NCBI GenBank assembly: GCA_946410505.1
Contig: CAMKAP010000035.1
Location: 1 to 12,565 of the forward strand
Source: an uncultured Clostridia bacterium
GTDB taxonomy: Bacteria; Bacillota_A; Clostridia; Oscillospirales; Oscillospiraceae
Direction: 5' to 3'
DNA length: 12,565 nt
Under the pieces are notes generated by a model. That model searched no databases. It had not been told where the DNA came from and worked only from the letters and a program-made list of their open reading frames with translations. This document shows, piece after piece, positions 1 through 6,572 of the stretch. The translations under genes and the position numbers were made by a program. Positions within the stretch are counted from its first letter, which is position 1, and every line of letters begins with the position of its first letter.

Positions 1-438
1 CTTGGCCGCGTCCACATGGCAGACGGAGGCGCCCGCTTTGGCGCAGGCCACCGTGGCGCCGCCGGTGTAGGCGAAGAGGTTCAGCACGCTGACGGGACGG
101 CCGGCCGCGCGGATCTTGGCCATGGCCCAGTCCCAGTTGGCGGCCTGCTCGGGAAAGAGGCCGGTGTGCTTGAAGTTCATGGGCTTTACGTGGAACGTGA
201 GTTCCTTATAGCGGATGCTCCACTGGGCGGGCAGCCCGCCCTTGTCCCAGCTGCCCCCGCCGCTCTCGCTGCGGCGATAGCGCGCGTCCCGGTCATTCCA
301 GTGGGCATTTCTTCTGGGTGTGTCCCAGATAGCCTGCGGGTCCGGGCGCACCAGGTAGAATTCCCCCCAGCGCTCCAGCTTTTCCCCGCGGGAGCAGTCC
401 AGCACTTCAAAATCATTCCATTCATCGGCGATCCACAT
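1..438 (-). CDS. Class I SAM-dependent methyltransferase, RlmI/RlmK-like, N-terminal part (runs off window)
   Basis: Only the first 146 codons are present; the gene continues beyond base 1. The protein starts MWIADEWNDFEVLD. Around residues 84-104 it has a conserved-looking stretch containing KPMNFKHTGLFPEQAANWDW, followed at 117-145 by a SAM-binding motif I (VLNLFAYTGGATVACAKAG, then VDAAK). That order matches the RlmI/YccW-like family of SAM-dependent methyltransferases, many of which modify 23S rRNA. The substrate cannot be fixed because the C-terminal catalytic part is missing. The ATG at 438 is chosen because an in-frame TGA lies about 30 bases upstream with no other common start between. 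The nearest purine-rich sequence (GGACAGGG) is rather far from the start. The gene has its own promoter and follows a terminator, so it is probably not part of the upstream operon. Confidence 0.85.
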   Translation of the reverse strand, partial: MWIADEWNDFEVLDCSRGEKLERWGEFYLVRPDPQAIWDTPRRNAHWNDRDARYRRSESGGGSWDKGGLPAQWSIRYKELTFHVKPMNFKHTGLFPEQAANWDWAMAKIRAAGRPVSVLNLFAYTGGATVACAKAGASVCHVDAAK

Positions 439-475
439 AGCAGCAAACCAACCCTGTCCGATAGTAATTCATGGT

Positions 476-504
476 ATTTTATCACGAGTAAGCGCCGGGG
501 TCAA
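476..504 (-). promoter_or_regulatory. Sigma-A-type promoter for the methyltransferase gene
   Basis: On the minus strand there is a -35 box TTGACC (499-504) and a -10 box TAAAAT (476-481) separated by exactly 17 bases, each matching the consensus at five of six positions. The expected transcript start lies about 30 bases before the ATG at 438. It sits immediately downstream of a terminator hairpin, consistent with a new transcription unit. Confidence 0.75.
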
Positions 505-509
505 TAGCG

Positions 510-537
510 AACCGCCGCCCCGGAAGGAGCGGCGGTT
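510..537 (-). terminator. Hairpin terminator ending the five-gene unit
   Basis: A perfect 9-bp stem (AACCGCCGC paired with GCGGCGGTT) encloses a 10-base loop, about 20 bases after the stop codon of the lipoprotein gene. The downstream sequence on the minus strand is CGCTATT, so the U-tract is poor and termination may be partial or factor-dependent. Its position between a stop codon and a good promoter supports a terminator role. Confidence 0.6.
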
Positions 538-557
538 TACACACAAATGTCTTTTTC

Positions 558-1367
558 TCAGTGGCAGTTGAAATAATAGATCGCCGCGGTATCGGCCAGC
601 ACGGCGTCACACTTGCCGGTAAAGAGATAGCTGAAGCACTCAGTGGTGCCGCTGGCAAGGCGTGTGGTCTGCCCCATGCGCTTTGCCAGGCCAGGGTCGC
701 TGTTCAGGGCGTCCATGGCCTCGGCGGTGGAGCACATGGCAAGGCTCTTGCCGGTGAGCATCAGCTTGTTGTAGATAAAGCTGCCGCCGCGCACGGCGAT
801 GACGATGTCGTTGTGCATATAGGGGCCGTATTCGCTGTATAATCCGTCCTCAACTTCCTTATCGTCCAGGGCGATGCCGCCCCAGGCACAGTCGATGTTG
901 CCGGAAGAGAGTTCGATATAGACGTCCTCTTTCTCAATGGTCTGGATCTTCAGATTCCAGCCCAGCAGATCCGCCACAGCCATGGCAAGCTCCACGTCAA
1001 AGCCCCAGAACTCTCCGTTGGACAGGTATGCCATGGGGAAGGAGTTGACGTCCACTCCGATGATCAGATCCCGGCGCGCGGGCTCCTCCTCGAGCTTTTC
1101 CAGGGCCTGGGCGTCCCGCTCAAAGCGGACGATGCGGCTGCCGAACCACTTGGTGGCAAGCTCGTCCACCCGTCCCTGGGCGTTGAGCACCTTGATGGCC
1201 GCGTCCACATAGTCCCGGGTTGGGTCACCGTTGCGGAAGGCCAGGGAATAATCCTGCTCCACCAGGGTGGCCACCGTGCTCACGCCGGAGCGGCCCCCGC
1301 GGGACCCGCAGGCCGTGCAGCCCAACAGCATCACCAGGGCGAGCAGTATGCAAATGCTTTTTTTCAT
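558..1367 (-). CDS. Substrate-binding lipoprotein (SBP_bac_3 / GlnH-like), apparently circularly permuted
   Basis: The 269-residue protein begins with a lipoprotein signal: MKK, a hydrophobic core, and lipobox LLGC with Cys17 as the likely lipidated residue. It resembles amino-acid ABC transporter substrate-binding proteins, but in an unusual order. Residues 40-76 (SLAFRNGD ... KWFG) look like the usual C-terminal end of the family. After a linker (77-97), residues 98-192 look like the usual beginning (LIIGVDVNSFPMAYL, GFDVELA). The chain ends with CDAVLADTAAIYYFNCH, which normally precedes the segment now found at the N-terminus. Asp259 matches a ligand-binding Asp of GlnH, but the carboxylate-binding Arg position appears to be Glu171, so an amino-acid ligand is uncertain. 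The MKK start (ATG 1367) has AGGTGA seven bases upstream; an upstream in-frame ATG would prepend a non-signal sequence. No permease or ATPase gene is nearby. Confidence 0.85.
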   Translation of the reverse strand: MKKSICILLALVMLLGCTACGSRGGRSGVSTVATLVEQDYSLAFRNGDPTRDYVDAAIKVLNAQGRVDELATKWFGSRIVRFERDAQALEKLEEEPARRDLIIGVDVNSFPMAYLSNGEFWGFDVELAMAVADLLGWNLKIQTIEKEDVYIELSSGNIDCAWGGIALDDKEVEDGLYSEYGPYMHNDIVIAVRGGSFIYNKLMLTGKSLAMCSTAEAMDALNSDPGLAKRMGQTTRLASGTTECFSYLFTGKCDAVLADTAAIYYFNCH

Positions 1368-1389
1368 GTTTGCGTCACCTGTTCGTTTT

Positions 1390-2604
1390 TCAGCGCCTTC
1401 TCCGCGAGCGGGCGGCACGCGCATAGCTTCTCTCCCGCCGGTCGGCAGTGTACTCCACCAGGAAGGCGGCCAGCAGCAGCACAATCACCACGGTAAATCC
1501 GATCATCACACCCCGGTTCGCCCCGTGGGGAGATACCGGCTGCGCCGCAGCACTCTCCGCCGCAGCGGGGAGGTTCTCGGCCGCGGCAGGGCTCTGGCTC
1601 TCGGAAAAAGCCGTGTCCGTCTGCTCGCTCACGCTCTCCGCATTCTGCCCCTGAGACGCGGCCTGGGCGGCCTCCTCGAGTGCAAGGCGCTGGGCCTCCT
1701 CTTCGGCGAGTCTCCTTGCCTCCTCCTCTTCGGCGGCACGCTGGGCTTCCTCATAGGCGGGCAGCGCCGCGTCCAGGGATTTGGCGTACTCCTCAAAAGC
1801 GCCGCAGAACTGGGCGATCACCGTATCGGCAGCGCCCATGTTCTTGGTCATGATCGTGAGGATAAAGGGGTTGTCCGTGTAGATCACACCTGTGTCGTGG
1901 GTGAACTGCCGCCCCATGGAGTCCTTGAAGTTACCGTACTTCTGGGCGATGGGCACATCCGTGATGCCGCCCTTGAAGTACTGCCCCGGCTGGGCCATCA
2001 GCAGGTTTTCCAACACGTTGGGGAAGCGTTCGTGCTCGAAGTACAGCGTCTGCATCACCTGGGTCATGAAGCGGGCGGTGAAGTAGCTGTAGTCGTAGAA
2101 GTCCTGCACATAGTAGTCTTCGGGAAGCTGTGCGTAGTTCTGATACAGCGTGCGGCACTCGGCGTCGGTGCCGATGTAGTGCATCATGGCGTGGGCATAG
2201 TCGTTGTGGGAGTAGATCAGGATAAGCTCGTTGGCCTGTGCCAGGGTCAGTCCGGAGATCTTGGTCTCGTCGGTGATTTCGCCGGCCTTATAGCGTTCGG
2301 CCAGGATCATCATCACCGGCACCTTGTACATGCTGGCGCTGTAATACCAGGCGTCCGGGTTCCAGTACCAGGTGTCGCCGGTGGCGGTGTAGCAGAAGCC
2401 GACGCTCATATCGTCCTTCTTCAGATTTTTCGCCGCGCAGTAGTCGTCCACGATCTTCTGAAGTGCCTCGGGGTCCAGGATGCCGTAGTCCTCCTCTTCC
2501 GCCGCAGCCAAAGCCGTCTCTCCCTCGGCAAAGGCCGCTGTCCCGCCCAGGAGTGCCAGGCACAGCAGCAGCGCCAGGATCTTTTTCACAGTTGCCGGAA
2601 TCAT
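1390..2604 (-). CDS. Membrane-anchored class A beta-lactamase-like serine hydrolase
   Basis: The 404-residue protein has a signal peptide (residues 1-26, cleavage after AFA), an extracytoplasmic serine-hydrolase domain (about 40-280), an Ala/Glu/Arg-rich probable coiled coil (about 285-311), an Ala/Ser/Gln-rich linker, a membrane segment (about 365-384) and a basic cytoplasmic tail ending RSRRRR. Family motifs are visible: SMYK with Ser91 and Lys94 (SxxK), SHN at 132-134 (SDN-like), and KYG at 222-224 (KTG-like) followed by HDTGVIYTDNPF. I see no clear omega-loop Glu, so it is more likely a cell-wall or penicillin-binding-like hydrolase than a resistance enzyme. The ATG at 2604 overlaps the aminopeptidase stop as ATGA, with GGAGGGG eight bases upstream (2613-2619). 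Translation is therefore probably coupled. Substrate unknown. Confidence 0.82.
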   Translation of the reverse strand: MIPATVKKILALLLCLALLGGTAAFAEGETALAAAEEEDYGILDPEALQKIVDDYCAAKNLKKDDMSVGFCYTATGDTWYWNPDAWYYSASMYKVPVMMILAERYKAGEITDETKISGLTLAQANELILIYSHNDYAHAMMHYIGTDAECRTLYQNYAQLPEDYYVQDFYDYSYFTARFMTQVMQTLYFEHERFPNVLENLLMAQPGQYFKGGITDVPIAQKYGNFKDSMGRQFTHDTGVIYTDNPFILTIMTKNMGAADTVIAQFCGAFEEYAKSLDAALPAYEEAQRAAEEEEARRLAEEEAQRLALEEAAQAASQGQNAESVSEQTDTAFSESQSPAAAENLPAAAESAAAQPVSPHGANRGVMIGFTVVIVLLLAAFLVEYTADRRERSYARAARSRRRR

Positions 2605-3893
2605 AGCTCGATCCCCTCCGCCGTATGGCAATAGCCGCTCTCGTAGTAAGCCCGGGCCGCCCGGATCAGATACTCCGTGTCCTGCGCGCCCGCGGTCTCA
2701 TAGCAGGAGTGCATGGCGAGCTGGGCAAGGCCGATGTCGACGGAATCTACGGAGACGTGGGCGGTGCTGATGTTGCCCAGCGTGCTGCCGCCGGGCAGAT
2801 CGGCGCGGTTGGAGTAGTGCTGCACCGGCACGCCCGCCCGGCGGCAGATCTCCGCAAAGACCGCCTCGGTCACGGCGTCGGTGGTGTATTTCTGGTTGGC
2901 ATGGTGCTTGATGACGATGCCGCCGTTCATGACCGGCCGGTCCTGGCTGTCGGCATATTCCGGGTGGTTGGGGTGCACGGCGTGGGCGTTGTCGGCAGAG
3001 GCCATGAAGCTTCCCGCAATGCTGCGGTAGAGGTCCCGGCCCAGCGCCTCACAGACGCGCCGGAGCGTGTCCGCCAGAAAGTCGGAATTTGCGCCCTGCT
3101 TGGTGGTGCTGCCCACCTCCTCGTTGTCAAAGACGCACAGCAGCGGCGCGTTTTTGCCCGGCTTCGCCGAAAGGAAGCCCTCGAAGCAGCCGAACACGCA
3201 CTGCAGATCGTCAAGCCTCGGGGCCGCGATGTACTCCTCGTCCGCGCCGAAGCAGACGCCCGGCGTGCGGGGATAGAGGTACAGGTCTGTGGACACCAGG
3301 TCCTCCTCCGTTACGCCAGCCGCATCCGCGGCGAGCTGAAGCATGCGGCCTGCGGCCTTCTCGCTGCCGAGGAGTGGGAGCATGTCGGTCTTGATGTCGT
3401 ACTTTTTGTCGTCGTTGGCCGTGCGGTCCATGTGGATGGCCAGGTTGGGGATCACCATCAGGTCCCGGTCGATCTTCACGAGCTTCGTGACGAGCTTCCC
3501 CTTTTCCCGCACGGTGACGCGCCCCGCCACAGACAGGGGTCTGTCCATCCAGGGGGCGCAGAGCATGCCGCCGTAGCGCTCCACACTCAGCCGGGTATAG
3601 ATCCCGGCGGTCGGAACGTCCGGCTTGCCGCGCAGCTTGAAGGAAGGCGAATCGCTGTGGGCGGCCATCATCAGAAAGCCGGGGAACGCCCCCTCCGGAA
3701 TCCGGAAAGCGATAAGGCTTGAGCCGTTGCGGCGGACAAAATACCTGCCGCCGGGCACAATGGGCCAGTCCTCGGTCTCTGCCAGTTCAACATAGCCCTC
3801 CGCCAGCAGGCGGGAAGCAAGCTCTGCACAGGCGTGCCAGGCAGTGGGGCATGCGTCGATAAAACGCAGCAGATTACGGTTGGTTTCGGTCAT
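2601..3893 (-). CDS. apeB: M18 family metallo-aminopeptidase
   Basis: This 430-residue protein is a full-length M18 (aspartyl aminopeptidase type) enzyme, expected to remove N-terminal residues, often acidic ones, from peptides in the cytoplasm using two metal ions. Visible conserved sites, in order, are AAHSDSP (His79), RLDDL (Asp228/229), FDNEEVGS (Glu258/259), ASADNAHAVHPN (Asp301) and AMHSCYE (His395), which match the expected metal-binding and catalytic positions. No signal peptide is seen. The ATG at 3893 has AGGAG five bases upstream. The stop codon overlaps the start of the serine hydrolase gene. The gene follows a 54-base gap containing a strong hairpin, so its expression relative to the upstream genes may be adjusted. 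The symbol is by family; substrate preference is not shown by the sequence. Confidence 0.93.
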   Translation of the reverse strand: MTETNRNLLRFIDACPTAWHACAELASRLLAEGYVELAETEDWPIVPGGRYFVRRNGSSLIAFRIPEGAFPGFLMMAAHSDSPSFKLRGKPDVPTAGIYTRLSVERYGGMLCAPWMDRPLSVAGRVTVREKGKLVTKLVKIDRDLMVIPNLAIHMDRTANDDKKYDIKTDMLPLLGSEKAAGRMLQLAADAAGVTEEDLVSTDLYLYPRTPGVCFGADEEYIAAPRLDDLQCVFGCFEGFLSAKPGKNAPLLCVFDNEEVGSTTKQGANSDFLADTLRRVCEALGRDLYRSIAGSFMASADNAHAVHPNHPEYADSQDRPVMNGGIVIKHHANQKYTTDAVTEAVFAEICRRAGVPVQHYSNRADLPGGSTLGNISTAHVSVDSVDIGLAQLAMHSCYETAGAQDTEYLIRAARAYYESGYCHTAEGIEL

Positions 3894-3915
3894 TCTTTCT
3901 CCTGTGCCGCAGGAA

Positions 3916-3939
3916 GGGCGAAGTCCAAGGACTCCGCCC
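3916..3939 (-). other. Perfect intergenic hairpin before the aminopeptidase gene
   Basis: On the minus strand GGGCGGAGTCC and GGACTTCGCCC can pair fully (one G-U pair) around a very tight loop. The hairpin lies about 10 bases after the stop of the upstream gene and about 12 bases before the aminopeptidase ribosome binding site. The following sequence is TTCCTGCGGC, which lacks a U-tract, so a full intrinsic terminator is unlikely. It may be a partial terminator, an RNA-stabilising 3' end or a processing site. Confidence 0.5.
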
Positions 3940-3947
3940 CGCGGCCT

Positions 3948-4832
3948 TTAATCAAAATTCACAAACGACCATTTTGAGCGGTCGATTTCTTCGGGCAGCT
4001 TCAGCAGGCTGTCGCCCGCCACGGTGTATTCGGTGAAGCGATCTTTCCCGCTGCTGCGGGGATCATCCTCCAGGCGCCTCGTGAACACCAGTTCGCTCCC
4101 CTGCAGCTCATAGCAGTCATATTGGATGGGATTGGTACCATGCCGGTACCAGATCACCCCGTTTGCAGCATCGCAGCCGCTGCCCCAGGCGAGATCTTCC
4201 CGGCCGCCGATCCGAAGCTGGACATATTCGCCGCTCTTCTCGTTGAGTGCGAAAGCCAGCAGCGCCTGCTCGTCTTCGTCGGTGCGCAGCAGGATCAGCA
4301 GCTCCTCGTTGCCGTCGCCGTCAAGATCTGCGGTGCTGAGCTCCTGCTTGAGGTTCTCCGCGCTGTAGTTCAGCTCCACGGGCTCCTGGTGGGCGCTGCT
4401 GTCGCCGTTGAGAAACTGTACGCGGATCCGGCCCGGGTTGCTGTACACATGGCCCAGAGACACGGAGTCGCTCTCCTCGCCGCCCAGGGCCGCGCCGAAC
4501 GTTTCATACTTGAAGCCCAGGCTGCCGCTTCTCGTACGGAGCGTGCCCTTCTGATAGAAGTCTGCCTCCTCCGCCTGCGGCTCGGCCGCAGGAAGCGCCG
4601 GCGTCTCCTCGGTCACGGGCTGCTCCGTAGGCGTCGGCTCCTCGGTGACCTCCGGCGTCTCAGTCGGTTTTTCGGTGGGTGCCGGGGTCTCGATGGTCAC
4701 GGGCTTCTCCGTCTTACCGCCGATCAGCGGCAGGCCCTGAAAGCCACGCAGAGCGTAGAGCGCGAAAATCACCGCGCCCAGCACGATCAGCGCCATCAGA
4801 AACAGCAGGATGCGTCTTGTTCTTCCCGTCAT
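3948..4832 (-). CDS. Membrane-anchored hypothetical protein with Thr/Pro/Glu-rich stalk
   Basis: I do not recognise a named family. The 294-residue product has a short basic N-terminus (MTGRTRR), one membrane segment (about 8-28) without a clear cleavage site, then a stalk at about 41-90 rich in Thr, Pro and Glu (repeats such as TEKPTETPEVTEEPTPTE). A globular region follows from about 91 to 294. Residues 169-177 (DLDGDGNEE) resemble the calcium-binding DxDxDG loop of FG-GAP/VCBS-type repeats, but only one copy is evident. The domain is expected outside the membrane. The gene starts four bases after the stop of the pseudokinase-lectin gene, with GGGGGAA upstream of the ATG at 4832, so the two are almost certainly co-transcribed and may act together. 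An upstream in-frame ATG inside the neighbouring gene is rejected because it would put a long polar tail before the membrane segment. Confidence 0.8.
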   Translation of the reverse strand: MTGRTRRILLFLMALIVLGAVIFALYALRGFQGLPLIGGKTEKPVTIETPAPTEKPTETPEVTEEPTPTEQPVTEETPALPAAEPQAEEADFYQKGTLRTRSGSLGFKYETFGAALGGEESDSVSLGHVYSNPGRIRVQFLNGDSSAHQEPVELNYSAENLKQELSTADLDGDGNEELLILLRTDEDEQALLAFALNEKSGEYVQLRIGGREDLAWGSGCDAANGVIWYRHGTNPIQYDCYELQGSELVFTRRLEDDPRSSGKDRFTEYTVAGDSLLKLPEEIDRSKWSFVNFD

Positions 4833-4836
4833 TTGT

Positions 4837-6486
4837 TCATTCCCCCACGCCGTATTCCACCACGTAGCCGATGGAGCCGGAGTAATACTCCGGGAAGTCC
4901 GCAGCCGGGTTTTCACGGCAGTCGATATAGCTCCAGCCGTCACGGTTCCAGAGCATGATGAAGTCCTCGGCAGCGCCGTCGTAGGCGTCGATCTCGGAGG
5001 GTTCGTTCTCGTCCCAGGGATAGTAGCTCACATATTCGTCGGTCTCCCAGGTGTATTGGCCGTTGAAGCGGTAGCAGCCGATCCAGGCTCTGGCAAGGCC
5101 TGCTTTGCCGATCGCCTCGGCCACGCTTTCCAGTTCTTTGGGGCTCGTAATGACGGCCAGATGGCCGCCGGCGCTCTCAGCCTTGGCTCTGGCCTCGATC
5201 CAGCCCGCGTCGTCCACAAAGACCTCGTAGCGCACCTCGCCGCCGATGAGAGGATCGGGCAGAGGCGTGACAATGCTGCCGGTCCCGTTTTCGCCGAGCT
5301 GCGGCGCATTCTCACCCGGGGTGGGCGTGTTCACGCTCATGGTGCCGATGCTGGTGTCCGGCTGGCTGCTCCAGTCGCGCAGGAAGAAGCCTGCCACTGC
5401 TGCCACGCCCAGCAGCAGCACACACAGCAGAGCCGCCACCAGCACAGGGCGCTTGCGGCGCTTCTGCACTTCTTCGCCGATCTTGCGGCTACGCTCGGGG
5501 TCGCTGGAGTACTGTACCGCCGCATGCCGCGGCTGATAGCGCGGGATGACCGGCGCAAGCTCCGGATTCTTCTCCTCCGTCAGAATGGGAATAGGCTGGC
5601 GTTTTTCCCGGCCCGGCTCATACACGCGCACATCGTCGGGCTCGGCGTCGGCAATCACCGCCGGTCTTGCGGGCGGCGCCGCTTCCTCGTCCTCTTCGAG
5701 CCTTCTGCCGAAAAACTCCGCCACCAGATCCTCTGCGGATTCGGCCAGCAGATCCTTCTCCGGCTTTTCCGGGGCGTGCTGTGCCAGGATCTCCTCCATG
5801 GCCTCCTCGGCCGGGAGCTCCCGCACCGCTTCGCTCTCTTCGGGCGTGTCCTCCGCTTCTTCCGCAGGCGCGTTTGAATCGCCGCTGATGATCGCCATCA
5901 TCATTTTTTCGATCTCACTCAGTTCGCCGTCGTCCTTGCGGAAAATACCGCGGGCGCCGTCGTCCAGATATTTGTTGTCAAGGCAGCTTTCCAGCATCAC
6001 GGCCAGGGTGTCCGCGCTCTGATAGCGCTCCTCCTCTCTAAAGGCCGCCGCTTTCTCCAGGATCTCCGCGAGGCGCACCCCGCAGCCCTTGGGCGCCGCG
6101 ATCTTCTGTCCGCTCATGCGCGTGAGCTGGGCGTTGCTGCTCTCCCCCTCAAAGGGGAGCTTGCCGCCGCTCAGTCCGTAGTAGAGGAGCAGGCCGAGGG
6201 AATACACGTCCGCCGCCTGACTGCGCTTACCGTTCCAGTAGAGCTCCGGCGCGATGAAATCCAGCTCCTGGCCTTCCCAGCTTCCGTCATGCCCGTCGCC
6301 GATCACGAGCTCCCCCGCCGCGTCCCGCCGCAGGTTCTCCGGATAGACGCCGCCGCGGTAGTCTTTGCCCGCCTCGCTGCTTATTACATGGCACAGCTCG
6401 ATCACCAGCTCGCAGATCTCCTGCCGGCTCATGTTCTTAATTTCTTCGCCCAGGTTTTTCCCGGGTTCAAACTCCCCTTTTGCCAC
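4837..6486 (-). CDS. Kinase-like domain (degenerate), membrane segment and C-type lectin-like domain fusion
   Basis: This 549-residue protein joins three parts. Residues about 20-175 match only the C-lobe of a Ser/Thr protein kinase: YPENL at 48-52 in the catalytic-loop position, GDG at 63-65 in the DFG position, FIAPELYW at 77-84 (APE motif), and ADVYSLGLLLYYGLSG with LPFEG. The N-lobe with its Gly-rich loop and ATP-binding Lys is absent and the HRD Asp appears replaced by Gly, so it is probably a pseudokinase. A long acidic linker (about 185-300) leads to a membrane segment (about 347-368). Outside, residues 418-545 resemble a C-type lectin-like fold: WIEARAKAESAGGHLAVITS, ARAWIGCYRF, YTWETDE, WDENEPS and WNRDGWSYIDC. 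The start is GTG, fixed by an AGGAGG eight bases upstream. It is first in a five-gene unit. The ligand, and whether the kinase part signals, are unknown. Confidence 0.85.
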   Translation of the reverse strand: MAKGEFEPGKNLGEEIKNMSRQEICELVIELCHVISSEAGKDYRGGVYPENLRRDAAGELVIGDGHDGSWEGQELDFIAPELYWNGKRSQAADVYSLGLLLYYGLSGGKLPFEGESSNAQLTRMSGQKIAAPKGCGVRLAEILEKAAAFREEERYQSADTLAVMLESCLDNKYLDDGARGIFRKDDGELSEIEKMMMAIISGDSNAPAEEAEDTPEESEAVRELPAEEAMEEILAQHAPEKPEKDLLAESAEDLVAEFFGRRLEEDEEAAPPARPAVIADAEPDDVRVYEPGREKRQPIPILTEEKNPELAPVIPRYQPRHAAVQYSSDPERSRKIGEEVQKRRKRPVLVAALLCVLLLGVAAVAGFFLRDWSSQPDTSIGTMSVNTPTPGENAPQLGENGTGSIVTPLPDPLIGGEVRYEVFVDDAGWIEARAKAESAGGHLAVITSPKELESVAEAIGKAGLARAWIGCYRFNGQYTWETDEYVSYYPWDENEPSEIDAYDGAAEDFIMLWNRDGWSYIDCRENPAADFPEYYSGSIGYVVEYGVGE

Positions 6487-6494
6487 AGGAACTT

Positions 6495-6500
6495 CCTCCT
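6495..6500 (-). promoter_or_regulatory. Ribosome binding site fixing a GTG start
   Basis: A perfect AGGAGG on the minus strand lies eight bases before GTG at 6486. The only nearby upstream ATG runs into a TAG after three codons, so GTG is the start of the kinase-like/lectin gene. Confidence 0.85.
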
Positions 6501-6540
6501 ACCGATTCATGCAATGCCTTTCGGCGCACAAGCTTACAGG

Positions 6541-6554
6541 TTATGTTAACATAA
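6541..6554. repeat. 14-bp perfect palindrome, candidate operator
   Basis: TTATGTTAACATAA is identical to its reverse complement and is AT-rich within a GC-rich region. It covers the predicted -10 box of the promoter for the five-gene unit, the position expected for a repressor site. No regulator gene is in the window, so the binding protein is unknown. Part of the symmetry could be incidental to an AT-rich -10 region. Confidence 0.5.
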
Positions 6555-6572
6555 ACCGACCCGTTTCGTCAA
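6543..6572 (-). promoter_or_regulatory. Probable promoter for the five-gene unit
   Basis: On the minus strand the -35 box TTGACG (6567-6572, five of six matches) is 18 bases from the -10 box TAACAT (6543-6548, four of six). The leader to the GTG start would be about 50 bases. The promoter lies in the gap after the beta-CASP hydrolase gene, where I see no convincing terminator, so some readthrough from upstream is possible. Confidence 0.55.

Noticed and set aside
186..485. 99-codon minus-strand frame starting MIKYHELLSD
   Set aside because: It overlaps the methyltransferase gene in another frame; the overlapping frame carries the clear SAM-binding motif, this one does not.
1368..1484. Upstream ATG extending the lipoprotein by 39 residues
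   Set aside because: The extension would place a polar, Arg-rich sequence before the lipoprotein signal and overlap the serine hydrolase gene; the internal MKK start has a good ribosome binding site.
1267..3722. Plus-strand open frames of 455 and 365 codons
   Set aside because: They are antisense to the serine hydrolase and M18 aminopeptidase, which have clear motifs, starts and ribosome binding sites. Their composition is that of GC-rich shadow frames.
4134..4150. Inverted repeat GGTACC-ATGCC-GGTACC
   Set aside because: It is inside the coding sequence of the stalked protein, short, and not near any start or stop; likely chance.
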